A stretch of DNA of 64,000 bases from Craterostigma plantagineum (lineage: Eukaryota > Streptophyta > Magnoliopsida > Lamiales > Linderniaceae): positions 620,001 through 684,000 of the forward strand of contig JAPQWV010000299.1 in assembly GCA_027422505.1 (NCBI GenBank), given 5' to 3'. Below the pieces are notes generated by a model. The model was not told where the DNA came from, did not search any database, and worked only from the letters and a program-made list of their open reading frames with translations. Each line of letters begins with the position of its first letter. Position 1 is the stretch's first letter. The translations under genes and the position numbers were made by a program. This document shows, piece after piece, positions 21,227 through 33,428 of the stretch.

Positions 21227-22717
21227 AAAATTAAATCTGCTAATCTGAGAGGACCCATGCTTAAATGGGTACCTAAAGCTCTCTAACTTGTTTTTGCAGA
21301 TCCATCATGTGTGGTATCTCGACTCTGGTTGCTCCACACACATGACTGAAAAAAGAGCTGCTGAGCAACTAAAAAGACCGACCAAACGGCAAAGTCAGAT
21401 TCGGAAACAATGACTCAGGTCCCATTCTTGGATGTGGGGACATTATTTTGGACAATCTGACAATAAAAGATGTCTCTTATGTTGAAGGCCTCCGCCATAA
21501 CTTGTTCAGCATAGGCCAATTCTGTGATAAGGGATTTCAAGTGGTCTTTCACGCTGACCGGTGCAGAATTTTGGACAGTCAGGACACAGAACTCCTCTAC
21601 GGACTTCGGAAATCCAACCTTTACACGATCAACCTGACGTCCGTGCGGCCCTCGATAGTTGTATGCCTCATCTCTCAGATTGATATACAGAGGAACAGCT
21701 TATGTCATCAACGACTGTCTCATCTGAATATGAAAGCTCTCCAACGCCTTTCTACGAAAAAGTTGGTTCAAGGTCTTCCAGCTATACTACTACAAAAGGA
21801 GCATCAATGTTCGGCATGTCAATTAGGAAAGATGAAGCGAGCGTCTCATCATGTCAAGATAATTGCGTCTACTTCTCGACCATTGAAACTAATCCATATG
21901 GACCTCTGTGGACCAATGCAGACACAGAGTATCAATGGACGCAAGTACGTGCTAGTGATCGTCGATGATTTCTCTCACTACACTTGGACAATGTTCCTCC
22001 GAACCAAAGATGAGACAGGGGCCTTGATTATCAACTTTGTGAACACTACTCAAAATCTGCTGCAACAGACTATTCAAGTTATTCGAACGGACAACGGCAC
22101 CGAGTTCAAGAATAAACATCTCAGTGAGTTTTTATCAGAAGCTTGGAATTAGTCAACAATTCTCAGCCGCAAAAACGCCTCAACAAAATGGGGTCGTTGA
22201 AAGGAAAAACAGAACCCTAGTGGAAGTCGCTCGTACAATGCTGATCCATTCCGGCCTCCCACATTTTCTTTGGGCTGAAGCAGTAAATACTGCCCGTTTG
22301 ACCCAAAACAGGACCGTGGTTCACAAACGGTTCAACAAGACTCCGTACGAGATTGTAAATAAGAGAGTACCCAACATCTCATTCTTTAAAGTCTTCGGGT
22401 GCTAGTGCTTTGTGGCGAACGACAGAGAGCAACGTGCAAAGTTCGACCCTAAAGAATTCGAAGCAACTTTCGTCGGGTATTCTTCAACATCAAAAGCATA
22501 CCGAGTATACATCAAGTCCAACCGAACAATTAAGGAAAGCTATAATGTCACTTTCCACGAAGTGGCAGAGATGGCTCCTGCACACCTCAGTTCAGGACCC
22601 GTGCCAAACCTGATAGCTTCTGAACAAAACAGTTCAGGACCCGTGCTCAACCCGTTGGCTTCTGAAGATAACACCTCAGAACCCGTATTCACTAGTGTGT
22701 TGGCACAAAACCGATAG
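21227..22717 (+). pseudogene. Outer Copia protease and integrase, decayed
   Basis: The protease motif DSGCSTHMT begins at 21321 after VWYL. 21448-22152 covers the pre-integrase zinc finger, whose usual Trp is Cys (LCHQRLSHLN ... CSAC), and the integrase acidic pair (LIHMDLCGP, RTDNGTEF). A frameshift near 22130 leads to 22124-22405 with QNGVVERKN, and an in-frame TAG follows FGC at about 22404. The C-terminal part continues at 22412-22717. Confidence 0.88.
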
Positions 22718-23964
22718 AAGATGGCAACAAATCAGCAATCACCGCCAGACGAAGCTCTGAAACTAGTGTTAGAAGACTTGGATTCCCTCTTTGAGCCATT
22801 ACATCCGCCAGTTAACGTCAACCATACACCCGACAAGGCCGATGTACCAAGTTCTTCAATTGTCCCTACCTCATCCGATTCAGATTTGCCACAGAATAAT
22901 GAATAACCTATCATGAGTGCCTCCAAATGATGATTTGGAACTTCCTCACACAAATGAACAATCGGATATCATTGGAAATCTAGATCCACAAATGGCTGAT
23001 GCATCTTCTTCAGCCTTGCCACATGAGGGCAAGTGGACTAAAGCCCACCCGGTTGATTAGATAATTGGCGATCTTTCGAGCGGAGTAAGGACAAGGCATC
23101 AACACAGTCTTTTCAGCTGCTTCTTAAGCCAAAACGAACCTACTACAAGACCCAGATTGGATAATTGCAATGCAAGAGGAAATTAACCAATTCGAACGTC
23201 TTCAAGTGTGGAAATTAGTACCCCGCCCGCATGAAAAAACTATCATCGGAACAAAATGGGTATTCAAGAACAAAAAGAATGAAGATGACGAAGTGATTAG
23301 GAACAGGGCACGATTAGTTGCAAAGGGGTACAACCAACAGGAAGGTATTGACTACGACGAAACATATGCTCCTGTTGCCCGGATTGAAGCCATTCGTCTC
23401 TTATTGGCTTATGCGGCTCACAAGGACTTCAAGGTCTATCAAATGGACGTTAAAACCGCCTTCCTCAACGGCGTACTTAAAGAAGAAGTCTATGTCGCTC
23501 AGCCAGACGGCTTCGTTGATCAAGAACATCCCGATCACGTCTATCGATTGGATAAAGCTCTTTACGGACTAAAACAAGCCCCACGTGCTTGGTACGATGT
23601 CTTGAGCGACTTCCTCGTAAAATCTGGATTTATTCGAGGAACAATCGACACGACGCTCTTCATCAAATGGCAAGACAAGGATTCGATGGTCGTTCAAGTC
23701 TACGTCGACGACATCATTTTCGGTTCAACAAATCCATGGCTTTGCAAGAAGTTTGGATATCCCATGAAGAGTAAGATCGAAATGAGCCACATGGGAGAGA
23801 TGCAATTCTTCCTAGGACTTCAAGTCAGGCAGCTCGAAGATGGTATATTCATCAGTCAGACTAAATACACCAAGGACATCTTCAAGAAATTCCATCAAGA
23901 TCAGAGCAAGCCACTCAGCACTCCCATGTCCACAAGCTGCAAGTTGGATGCCGATCCCACATGA
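22718..23964 (+). pseudogene. Outer Copia linker and reverse transcriptase
   Basis: The linker to 23150 contains stops. 23170-23964 (264 codons) is an open, nearly complete Copia reverse transcriptase: [48 protein letters not shown], the active site [10 protein letters not shown], and FLGLQV. It shows what the inner copy has lost. It ends at a TGA where the connection to RNase H should continue. Confidence 0.9.
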
Positions 23965-24642
23965 AAATCGGTCGACATTACACTCTATCGCAGTATAATT
24001 GGATCACTTCTCTACCTCACTTCTAGTCGGCCGCATATCGTGTTTATCACTTGTCTTTGTGCCCGCTTCCAAGCCGATCCCAAAGAATCCCACATGCTCG
24101 TGGTGAAGTGTATTCTTCGCTACCTTAAGGGCACAACTACCCTACGAATATGGTATCCTAAAGTACGAACTTCAAACTTATCGGCTATACTGATGCTGAT
24201 TATGCAGGTTGCCGAATGGATAGAAAAAGCACCTTCGGTGGCGCTCAATTTGTAGGCGAAAAGCTGATCTGCTGGTCATCCAAAAGCAAAACTGCGTCTC
24301 AACTTCGACGGTTGAGGCTGAATACGTTGCAGCCGCCAGCTGTTGCTCTCAGATGCTATGGATGCCGACTCAGCTTCGCGATTATGGGTACAATTTAAAT
24401 AATATACCCATATATAGTGATAGTCAAAGAGCCATTGCGATTACGTGCAATCTTGTTCACCATTCACGCACGAAACACATAGACATTAGATATCACTTTA
24501 TTAAAGATCACGTAGAAAAAGGCACCATAGACATGTACTTTGTGAACACGGAATATCAACTAGCCGATATTTCACCAAGGCATTGAATGAAAAACGATTC
24601 CAATTCCTTGTCGGAAAATTAGGCATGTTGAAACTTCCGTGA
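23965..24642 (+). pseudogene. Outer Copia RNase H, frameshifted
   Basis: Fragments in changing frames show SLLYLTSSRPHI, the region of the first Asp (disrupted near 24190), and RTKHIDIRYHFIKDHVEKGTI. The domain ends GMLKLP then TGA at 24640-24642. At least three frame changes make it non-functional. Confidence 0.82.
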
Positions 24643-27600
24643 TATGTGCATTACCTGATCTTTTGTGCTATTAGATGCTCTATTCTATGTGTTTTCTATG
24701 CTTACATGTTTTATCTTGAGTGAATATAATGAATATAAAAAATATATTAAAATACTATACATATACCTATAATATAGGGGAATGACGAAATCCTTAGGAT
24801 GCTCGATCTACGTCACAATTAGATTTCCCTGACATGCGACTGATTCCTTACTTAATTTTATCAGTCTAAGTCGCATTCATGTGTCCAAAGCTCTGATAGT
24901 TTGCTCCACTAGACACAAAGCCACTATACATAAGTGAGGATTCTGGCCTGTTATTTTTCCTTTCTATTGATTTATTCTTGAGCGAGTCACACATCAATTG
25001 CTTGTCTTAACTAGTGATTCTTCGCTTCATACTCGTCTTTCGTTAGATCCTTAGGAAAATGATTAGAGCACTTAGGAAATTCCTCATTTGGCCTTAAATA
25101 TAGAAAATCTCAATCCTTTAATACAGCCTTTAGTCATCCATTTTGAGCCTTCTCCAATATCATTTTCTTCACTTGAAAATCTTTTGAGCCTTCAACCGAC
25201 ACCTAAGTCTTCGATGGGATATTCAATCGAGAAAAGGAGGGGGAGAAAAAGATACGACAAATAAAAAGATGACAAAAAAAGGTGGAAAACCCACATGCGG
25301 AATGCTCAACGCACAAAAAGCAGTCCAAAAGAACCTATCCCTCGACTATCACAATCTCATATCATTAGAAGGGGATATGGATCTTGCTGCGAACTTCTCC
25401 ATCGATAATCTCGTACACTCGTCAGAACGGCTGGAAAGAGGAGCACCACGAAGTGAACTTCTCCAACGATAATCTGGTCTTATATCGAGACAACGAGAAG
25501 AGGAGCGCGGCCTTGGGTTCGAATTCCATAACTGCGAACTTCTTCAAATTGATAATCTCTGAAACTTCACTAGGGATTAAGAGAAAAGGAGCGCAGTATC
25601 GGCCCGAGAACGAACAAGAAGAACTTCGCCTTAGATAATCTATCAGCCTCGTAGAGAAGCGGAGCTTCAGCTTGAGCAAGTGCAGACTGAATCAAAGAAA
25701 AATCATTGAAGGATAAAGAATGATAAACAATATAGAGAAAAGCGGCAAAAGGAGGAGAACGGCGAAGAAAAGGAAGAAGAACTTTAGTCCACAACTCCAA
25801 ACTATCCTTCCCTTCTTAGTCAAAGACCAAATTAAAACCTTTCACAGTCTCTATGATTCCACATCGACGATCTCTCGCAAAGGTGAAATGATTAAAAACG
25901 CCTCGATCACAGGTAAATTGACTTAAGATTGCTTGTGTTGACTTGAGTGATATATATAATCATCCCAAGGCATAAATAATCGAGTGCTAGAGTGAATCCA
26001 GTGAGAGTTGTCGAATTGGATCATTCTATGAACTTAGGACTCTTTAAGTTTGACGACATGACTCGACGGTATGTGATCCTTTCAAATGTCTTGTGAAATT
26101 TTAGGCGTGACAATGATCGTAGCAAAATAATCTGACCACATACTAATAATACTATTAATATATACAAATAAAAAATAATAATAATAATAAAATAAAAAAT
26201 AAAAATAATAATAAAAATAAAATAAATATATATATAAATCGCACATTTTGAATGCATGTTTAACTTGCATTGGTACGGAATTGATTAAAATGCGACTTTA
26301 CTTGTTTATGCTCATACCCTAACGCAACATTTTGAATACATGATTTGGGGACCATGTATCTAAGTGAAATTGCCTAAATTGCGTATAATAATGATTGTTA
26401 CTTGTATTGATTTGCTTGATTACGTGAGAAATCGATACATGTGCACTATTTGAGGGGGAGCATTTACAATGATTCCATGTTTTGAGCTCCAAATATTTTT
26501 GATGTTCTTTTCTTTAAGTGTTGCAGAAATTTTCATTCTAAGAATTGCTTTGGTCATGCTTAAATAAGGAGGACCTCACAGAATTTCACGATCGTGAGCT
26601 CAAGACATTGATAAAACAATACAGGGGGAGCCTTAGTAGATCAATTACTTCTTGATTAACTCTAATATTCTCGACATTTTGCTCTAAGTAATGCAGATTA
26701 TCGAAGATCAATTTTGGAGCCGGATGTCACTTCTTCGAAAATACAGGGAGTTAATTGCATTTTCTTTTATAATTAGAAGGAGTAATTCTGTGGTTTATTC
26801 TTAAAATTTAGGATCAATCTGAAATATTAAGGTAAACTTACTATCGAGAAATACGGGTGAATGTGCAATTTTCAATCGCAGTTTCTCAAATTAATTTGGG
26901 ACCAAATTGTAATTTTCGCCTTCATATTGTCGAGCGAAAATTAAAAAGGAACCAAAAAGATTGGAATTGTCGAGCGAAAATTGAACAGTAACCAAATCAA
27001 AATTCTCGATCGTAAGTTTCTCGATCATAAACAGTAACGGGCTTAATTCTCTAAGTATCGTAAACGTCTAATCAGCCCAAATTAAACGAAATCATAGTTT
27101 GCAGTCGAAAATCCCTAAATACACGCAAAACCCTCGATCGCAAAATTCAACAGTCGAATTTTCTCGCGAAAAACTTTTCTCTCAAAAGACGAAAGCAAAA
27201 TCCTCAAAATCCTTCGATTTTTCAACTAATTTTCGTCTTTTGAAGGTAGATTTGACTTTCTTTAGGGTTTTTCGTGCATTTAAACTCTATTTGCATCTGT
27301 ATTCTGGAATATTTCGCATGATTCTTTGATTATTTCTCGACTGTTCATACTCTGAGAACTCGAAACCCTCGTTAGCAGTATACTAGACCTTATTCTGAGT
27401 ATAATCTGGGTTAAAAGCTGCATAATAGGCTAGTTTCGATGTTTCTTGATCATTGAGTGAATATATCTTTGATTTTCTGCGTTATTTGTGTTCGACTGAA
27501 AGTTAGGACTGAACTGGAGTTTGAAGGTTTAAATGCATCGAAGAACTTTCTCGCTCGCAAACAGTGAAAATTGAAATTCGATTTGATTATGTCACTGTTT

Positions 27601-28534
27601 GAATCGTAAAAGATCTTCGATCGCAAATATTTTTAAGTTAGTCACTACGATAAATAACGCTGATTGAAAAATAATTACACTCGAGAAATCGAATTTGGAT
27701 TTTATGCAAGCGAAATATTACTGAGAGGAATAGATAAAATAGATGCAATCCATTTCAAAAATTTCGAGCGCAAAACTTACAGTCGAAAATTTCGATTTCA
27801 AACTTGTTCTCGATCGAAAATTTTAAGCGGCGAAAAATTATTTTTTTCTTTTCAAATAAAATTTCTCGATCGTAAAAATACGCCGCGAAACTTTGATCGA
27901 TTGAAAATTTTCTCGATCGTTGACTTAGTCTCTAATTGAAAATTTTCTCGATCGTAAAACTTTGCAGCGAAAAACCTCTTTAAATCGAAATATTTTCTCG
28001 CTCGTTAAATTTCATAGCAAAAATTTAATTCACGCGCGGAAAAATTTCTCGATCGTAAATTTACTTGAAAATCTAATTTCTCGATCGTAAATTTACACGG
28101 AAATTTTTATCGATCGTAAAATTTCTCGGCTACAGTTTCACATCTTGAGTTCAAACACTTAGAAATTTTCTAAGTCCTTACTTTCCACTGTAGCCTTCAT
28201 TAGCGGATAAAATTTCCGATCGCAAATATTCAGTTCAAAATGACATTTAGGCAATTCAATTGAGAATTTCAATTCTCGCGCGACAAAAAGCACGGAGTGA
28301 ATAGTACTTTAACACTTAGTAAAATTTTCGACCAAAATTTTTTGAACCTACATACATATGTCGAAATAAAATTATCTCTTCAAAAATTCACTATATGACC
28401 TATATGCGCATTTATATTTCCACTACAATTTTATCAAACATGTTATTAATAAGTACATCATTATGGTTTGATAGATATTGAACTTCGACTCAAATTTATG
28501 AACTAATGATTTACATTTCTTATGTGGATTTCAG
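24643..28534 (+). other. Outer Copia spacer between pol and post-pol gene
   Basis: About 3.9 kb with no conserved coding region. PPT-like GGGGGAG tracts occur at about 25241, 26454 and 26622. There is an AAT/AAAT microsatellite at 26150-26230. From 26880 to 28280 there are many CTCGATCGTAAA(A)TTT-type motifs (for example near 27003, 27866, 27946, 28048 and 28078). The end (CTAAT ... TTCTTATGTGGATTTCAG, immediately before the ATG at 28535) looks like a branch point and 3' splice site. Confidence 0.6.
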
Positions 28535-29998
28535 ATGGATCACTACCCTACATTCAATCTCATCCACGAGAAGGCCTTATACCTCAACGTCGACGACACG
28601 AACTTCCAACTAGATCTGACCACCTTCCGGTACCCAGACAACATCATCGCGTCCATACTGCAAGGCCATCCACTGTGGCATGCTCTTACAGTGACGGCCT
28701 CCGTGCCGATGGTCTACCTCCAGCAGTTTTTGGGGATGATCAAGAGCCTCATAGTGGACGGGGCGTATCATTTTACCACGGTTGTAGGGACGAGGCACGT
28801 CTGCATGGGCAAGAACGAGTTCAGAGTTCTGCTTGACCTCCCTCACAGCCAAAACTACGACCCCCTCCCATCAGATGAAGAACTAGTGCATGATTTCCTC
28901 CAGATGGGGTACCGTCCGCCGCTAACCAAGCTAGCTCAGATGCAGAGCAATGGGATTCCCCATCCATGGAAGACACTATTCGGGATCATCAATAAGTGTC
29001 TATCTCCGAAGCACGCAGGCTTCGATAAAGGCAACGGCCACATCCTCCGGATATTTCACGAAGTCGTGTTCTCGCAGAATTACGATTTCGCTCAACTGAT
29101 CTGGAATGACCTCGCAGAACAGATCAGACAAAAAGAGAACAAAAGGTCCAAGAACGTGCCTTATGCGAGATGGTTCTCCGTCATCATCCGCCAACAAATG
29201 GAGATGCACGAGCAGAACATTCCCCGCTTGCCTCCAGGAGGAAAATATCAGCCACCCAGGCTCAAGTTCTTCCACAACCCGAAGCTTATGGACCTAGATC
29301 AGCCTTCGATGGCCATTCCCCTCAACCTACGACGTCTCGCCGACTCCGCGGGAGACAAGTACCAGAGATACTGTCGGGAACATCATCTGACTGAGCAGAT
29401 GATTCGAGGGCTCCCGACAGATTTCCAAGTAAGCCCTCCACATCAGCAACAACAGCCTAGTCCTGAGGACATGATGATTGATGAAGTCGCTCAGGAACTA
29501 GAGCTGGAGCCTCCAACTCACGAGGAGCCAATGCCTGACTTAGATGCCACGCTGATCGATGCTGTGGTTGCAGAGTTGGAACAAGAGGCTCTAGCAGAAA
29601 CGCTTCAAGTGGAAGTGCCCGTCCATGTTGGCGTGCTGGAAGAAACCATTGAGGAGGTTCTTCAACAAGCAGCACAGTCCGAGGCAGAAATGGGGCAAAG
29701 CTCGCTTCCACTGGTGACGGATCAGGCCCTTGAGGACATTGAGCGTGACCCTACTCCTCACGCAGTCACCCCGTCCGACACGGAGTCTGATGAGGAAATC
29801 AGCCTGATAAGACGGACTCCCAGACGACTTAGCATACAAATCGAGTCCCTCTTCACCGTCGTCACCACTGCACCAGATACCGCGCCAATCATCTCTTCAA
29901 GTGCTGCGGCCACTACTTCGCTCAATCTTGAGCCGCACCACACTCTACCGGTGTCTGGTTCACAGGCCCAGTCCGAGCCTGCCGAAACACCCATATAG
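28535..29998 (+). CDS. Outer Copia post-pol protein, N-terminal part (intact 487-codon frame)
   Basis: This is the longest open frame in the window, surprising in an otherwise decayed element. It starts at an ATG directly after a splice-acceptor-like TTTCAG. The N-terminal ~280 residues form a globular-looking domain shared with the inner element (LQGHPLWHALT, VYLQQF, YDPLPSDEELVHDFLQMGY, INKCLSPKHAGFDKGNG). After it comes an acidic, Gln/Glu/Pro-rich region. It ends at a TAG (29996-29998), beyond which homologous sequence continues. No signal peptide or transmembrane helix is visible. It occupies the position of the Sirevirus 'env-like' gene, but I cannot support an envelope role. Possibly expressed from a spliced mRNA. 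Confidence 0.65.
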   Translation: MDHYPTFNLIHEKALYLNVDDTNFQLDLTTFRYPDNIIASILQGHPLWHALTVTASVPMVYLQQFLGMIKSLIVDGAYHFTTVVGTRHVCMGKNEFRVLLDLPHSQNYDPLPSDEELVHDFLQMGYRPPLTKLAQMQSNGIPHPWKTLFGIINKCLSPKHAGFDKGNGHILRIFHEVVFSQNYDFAQLIWNDLAEQIRQKENKRSKNVPYARWFSVIIRQQMEMHEQNIPRLPPGGKYQPPRLKFFHNPKLMDLDQPSMAIPLNLRRLADSAGDKYQRYCREHHLTEQMIRGLPTDFQVSPPHQQQQPSPEDMMIDEVAQELELEPPTHEEPMPDLDATLIDAVVAELEQEALAETLQVEVPVHVGVLEETIEEVLQQAAQSEAEMGQSSLPLVTDQALEDIERDPTPHAVTPSDTESDEEISLIRRTPRRLSIQIESLFTVVTTAPDTAPIISSSAAATTSLNLEPHHTLPVSGSQAQSEPAETPI

Positions 29999-31490
29999 GA
30001 GAATCTTCAAGATTTGACTCGAGGAATGGGTGGAAGTCTCATACAGTCACAACCTCAAGTGACTGTGAGCCAACCTGAGGAGCCGGTGTCTGCTCAAGGG
30101 TTGATAACAGGCGACATCAGTCGTCTTGGAACATCCAGGAGGCGTCCGCTCCATTTGTGACTGAAGACCACCTCAACGCCGCACTCTCCTCAGCACTTAA
30201 ATCTTTTGAATACAAGATTATGGAGAGCCTGCGTACGACTATCGAGACGTCCCGTCAAGATCGAGGGAAAGAACCCGTCTCGGAGCAAGCTTCAGCACAA
30301 GCCGATCTCACAACCTCACAACCCACTCCCACCGACCCTCTACAAAACCCTTCCATCCTCATCAACCCATTCCATGCCCGAGGAGCATCAAAGACAACGG
30401 CTTCAGGACGTTCGGCATTTCCTACAACAAGCCTCCGTAGACCTCGTGATCATAGAAGACGACGAGCTTCAGAAAGGTGAAGACTACCAACAAGATATCC
30501 CAAGGCTACCAGAGTTGATCGCACAACGAGTGGCTTCCCCCACAAGACTAACGTCAGGGACCGTTCGGATCGACATGCCGTGGGAGAACATCCGAATAGA
30601 AATCCCTTTCCTTGAAGAAGTTTGTGAAAACATTTGGAGGTCACCGGAGAGAGTTAAGAAGCCTAACGAGTTCGAGCTGAGAGGGATCTCTCACTGGGAT
30701 CAGCAGAAGAGGATGACCTACCTCTGTCTGCTGACCAAACTTGAACCTGATGTAAGGCTGGGGATGACTAAAGAACAAGTCAAGAGCCACTATAAGAGTC
30801 TCTCCCCAATATGCCAACTACTCAGCGTCTACTTGCAAAAGGATGACTTCCAACACCTCACTACACCATCGAGCGAGTAGATAGAACTCGAGAAGATCTA
30901 AGCGAGAGCGACCGACCGTACATCCCTACTGATGAGGTATACCATCTCTATCAGTTGTACGTGGAGAAGTACAAAGGTCCTTAAGGCTTCATCAAGAAAG
31001 AAGGACTCGCGGGACTCTACCGATTCATGATGCGCCAAGTCAAGTACTTCGCCGCACACGACCTTCAGATGGCTCTGGAGAGCAATATGAAGAAGGTTAG
31101 CATGACCGCTCCGCTCAACAAAGGACCTGAGATCGAAGGGCTTCCCAACAATCACATGCACATCAGCTCAGTCCTAGACATAACCTACCACAATCCAATA
31201 GCTAAGAAGAATAGGTTGATGTTGAAGACTGAGATTTATAAGTTTTGCGATGGGACGCTCAAGGTCATCAGGAGGAATATCGAGCAGAGGTTGGAAGAAA
31301 TCAACAGAGATACAATGCTGAGGATCCACAGGTTCGTGAGAGAACAGCCGCTCCTAATGGAACTATTAGAAGATATCGAGGAGCGTCTGGAGCTGAGGAA
31401 CACGCTCAGGAACTTTGAGCATGCGCTGGGCTTGCGCAGATCATACTATGCCCGACGAGGACAAACAGCGCGGAGACGCAATCAAGCACA
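29999..31490 (+). pseudogene. Outer Copia post-pol protein, C-terminal domain, broken
   Basis: Coding continues past the TAG in pieces (30157-30480, 30206-30880, 31027-31506) with stops near 30157, 30880 and 30980. It contains PWENIRI, YRFMMRQVKYFAAHDLQMA and EIYKFCDGTLKVI, the counterparts of the inner element's C-terminal domain. Confidence 0.65.
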
Positions 31491-31500
31491 AAGGGGGAGA
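31491..31500 (+). other. Polypurine tract of outer Copia
   Basis: AAGGGGGAGA, one base before the right LTR. Confidence 0.9.
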
Positions 31501-31501
31501 T

Positions 31502-31806
31502 TGTAGAGTATACATTTATTTGTATTAGTCCATAGATTAGGACTAGTGAGATATTTATACCAATTCTGTTTGGTATAAATACTTCTACAAACATTATGCT
31601 TAATACAGAAAATTAGAGAATTGATCCGAAAGGCTGTCGAATTCATTTCTAGAGAGAGAAACTCATAAAACATCATCTCACTAAAGGAATTCTCTCTCGT
31701 GTTCTTCATTGAAGGTTTTCGATCGAATTTCAATTTAAATCATTCTAATCAATTTCCTTAGAATTCATGACTAGGATTGATTGAGTTGATAACAGAGGAC
31801 CTAACA
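31502..31806 (+). repeat. Right LTR of outer Copia
   Basis: 305 bp, TGTAGAG...CCTAACA, with a TATA-like GGTATAAATAC. It lacks the ~45 bp present after ACATTT in the left LTR but keeps the 3' 204 bp that the left copy has lost. Confidence 0.9.
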
Positions 31807-31811
31807 GTATC
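31807..31811. repeat. Target-site duplication GTATC, right copy (outer Copia)
   Basis: Matches 3281-3285; the hAT gene resumes here. Confidence 0.9.
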
Positions 31812-33428
31812 TTGCCCAATGACCAAGTGAAGAACCATAATCAATGTGACTTCGTCGACCACACGAACTTCTACTGGTGTTGTAATCAAATTGTCGATGA
31901 CCTTGGTTGCCATGTCTTGATCCATAACCGTATCTTGGCCGCAATTCAATAGTTTCTTTCAAGTGAAGAACTTGTAGCTGTGCGTCAACATTTGGATAGC
32001 GATAAGACCATATGATATGAATAATCACTACCACTCAGTCCTAACATATAACGACATTTCTCTTCTATTAATGGACGGTAGCCATGATCTGTATCTTGAG
32101 TTAATAATAATTTTCGTTTCCTTGAGCCCAAGACATACCTGTATTATTTTGATCATCAGCATAGTTGCGAGTACTTGTTCCTTCATCTCGAGCGGGATTT
32201 TTTGTATTATTTCCATTATTGTCGATGTCACTGCTGCTATCATCATCACTGCTACGACTTGAAGTATTTTGGTGCACGCTCCTTCATATATATCTTCTTG
32301 TATGGCCTTCGCCTTTTCTTGATCGACGACTTTCGCCACCACTATCCGCATCTTCATTGTCTTCGTGGCCATCTTGACATAGAAAGAATCGTATATCATC
32401 ATCTTGAATGCATTTGGTTCATTCTTTCTTATCCAATCGTCTAGGATGTCAATCGTGAAATATGTGGTTAAGGTCAATCGGGGAATATAAATCGTCATCC
32501 TCGTTTTGATACGTCATACTTCTCACACGAAACCTCATGTTGTAGTGACAAGATACAATTTTATGCAACTTTTCGATAGCCAAACGATTCGAAGCTTTTG
32601 AGTGTATTAAGGACCCTCTCACAACTCGAAGATGGACATGTTTGACTTAAAATTTTGAAAGCAATTTTCTGCAGATGCGGAGCTTCATCCCCGTAATTGA
32701 TCCACCAATCAGCTGACATGGGTAAATGATTAGTAAAGTTTAAAGTCAAGCTATTTTGTTGGAAAAAGATACGAAATTAAAATCATGTCGAAATTATTAA
32801 ATACCTGGAAGTGTTACTGCTGCTTGTGGTAAAGGAGTACAAAACTCTCCAACATTGTTCACAAATATGGTAATCTCATTCATTGCTTCGACTTGAGCGT
32901 CAATATCCTATTCAATTCTCTTGACGACAACCTTCAAACCCACTTACTTCAGAAGTAAGTACACATGTACTCGAATATTGTAGCGTTGGGTTCAAAAAGT
33001 AAACAACATAAATTATAATACAACTATTATTTGAAAATAAATTTAAATATAATAATCTTAAATAAATTACAATACCTTACCTACAGCATGAAGGTCTTGA
33101 TGTAACATGTTGTACCAGCGTTCGTCAATCACGTCCTAGAATTTCTGTCAATCTTTCAGTCCTTCCTTTATCGAAAGTTTCACTCTATCCATAGCTTCGT
33201 ATATGATAGAAAATGTTGGCTTTTTATCTTGATCAACGAGTTTTAGAACCTTCACCAACGGTTCCATTATTGTAGGAGGTTCCACATTTCCGTGACGTGG
33301 GCAATATGTAGTTTCAACCTCGTAATTCCGCCATGAGCTACTTTGTCACAAAACTTACACTTGATTTTTCTTCTATCATCATTAAAGACATCGCCAAAGT
33401 ACCAGCCGATATCTCTTTTCGTTGCCAT
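31812..33428 (-). pseudogene. hAT-family transposase-like gene, N-terminal to dimerisation region, decayed
   Basis: Reading on the minus strand from 33428 (a further in-frame start lies at 33464): a BED zinc finger at about 33300-33400 (KIKCKFCDKVAHGGITRLK, then HIAH); directly after it a segment at 33060-33260 resembling the middle of plant hAT proteins (VDQDKKPTFSIIYEAMD, then DERWYNMLHQDLHAVG); and at 32561-32749 the C-terminal dimerisation motif (WWINYGDEAPHLQKIA ... SSSCER). The central transposase fold is missing and frames change several times, so it is non-functional. The Gly/Ser/Tyr-rich tail runs to 31812 and continues at 3280-3029 beyond the Copia insertion. It could be a transposon or a domesticated relative; its state argues for a dead transposon. 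Confidence 0.75.

Larger units (their letters stand above)
3286..31806 (+). mobile_element. Outer Sirevirus-like Copia LTR retrotransposon, decayed and interrupted
   Basis: It is bounded by TG...CA LTR ends and the GTATC target duplication. The order is truncated left LTR, gag remnant, [inner element 5357-21221], PR-INT, RT, RNase H, long spacer, post-pol coding region, PPT, right LTR. Without the inner element and its 5-bp duplication it measures about 12.65 kb. Coiled-coil gag, Copia domain order and an extra gene after pol fit the Sirevirus (SIRE/Maximus) lineage. It is older than the inner element: its coding regions carry many stops and frameshifts, and a deletion removed the end of the left LTR, the primer site and the front of gag. 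It landed inside a hAT transposase gene. Confidence 0.92.

Noticed and set aside
32017..32498. Overlapping ORFs on both strands next to the hAT remnant
   Set aside because: Low-complexity Ile/Ser/Leu or Met/Ile/Lys frames; the meaningful minus-strand reading is the broken hAT gene.
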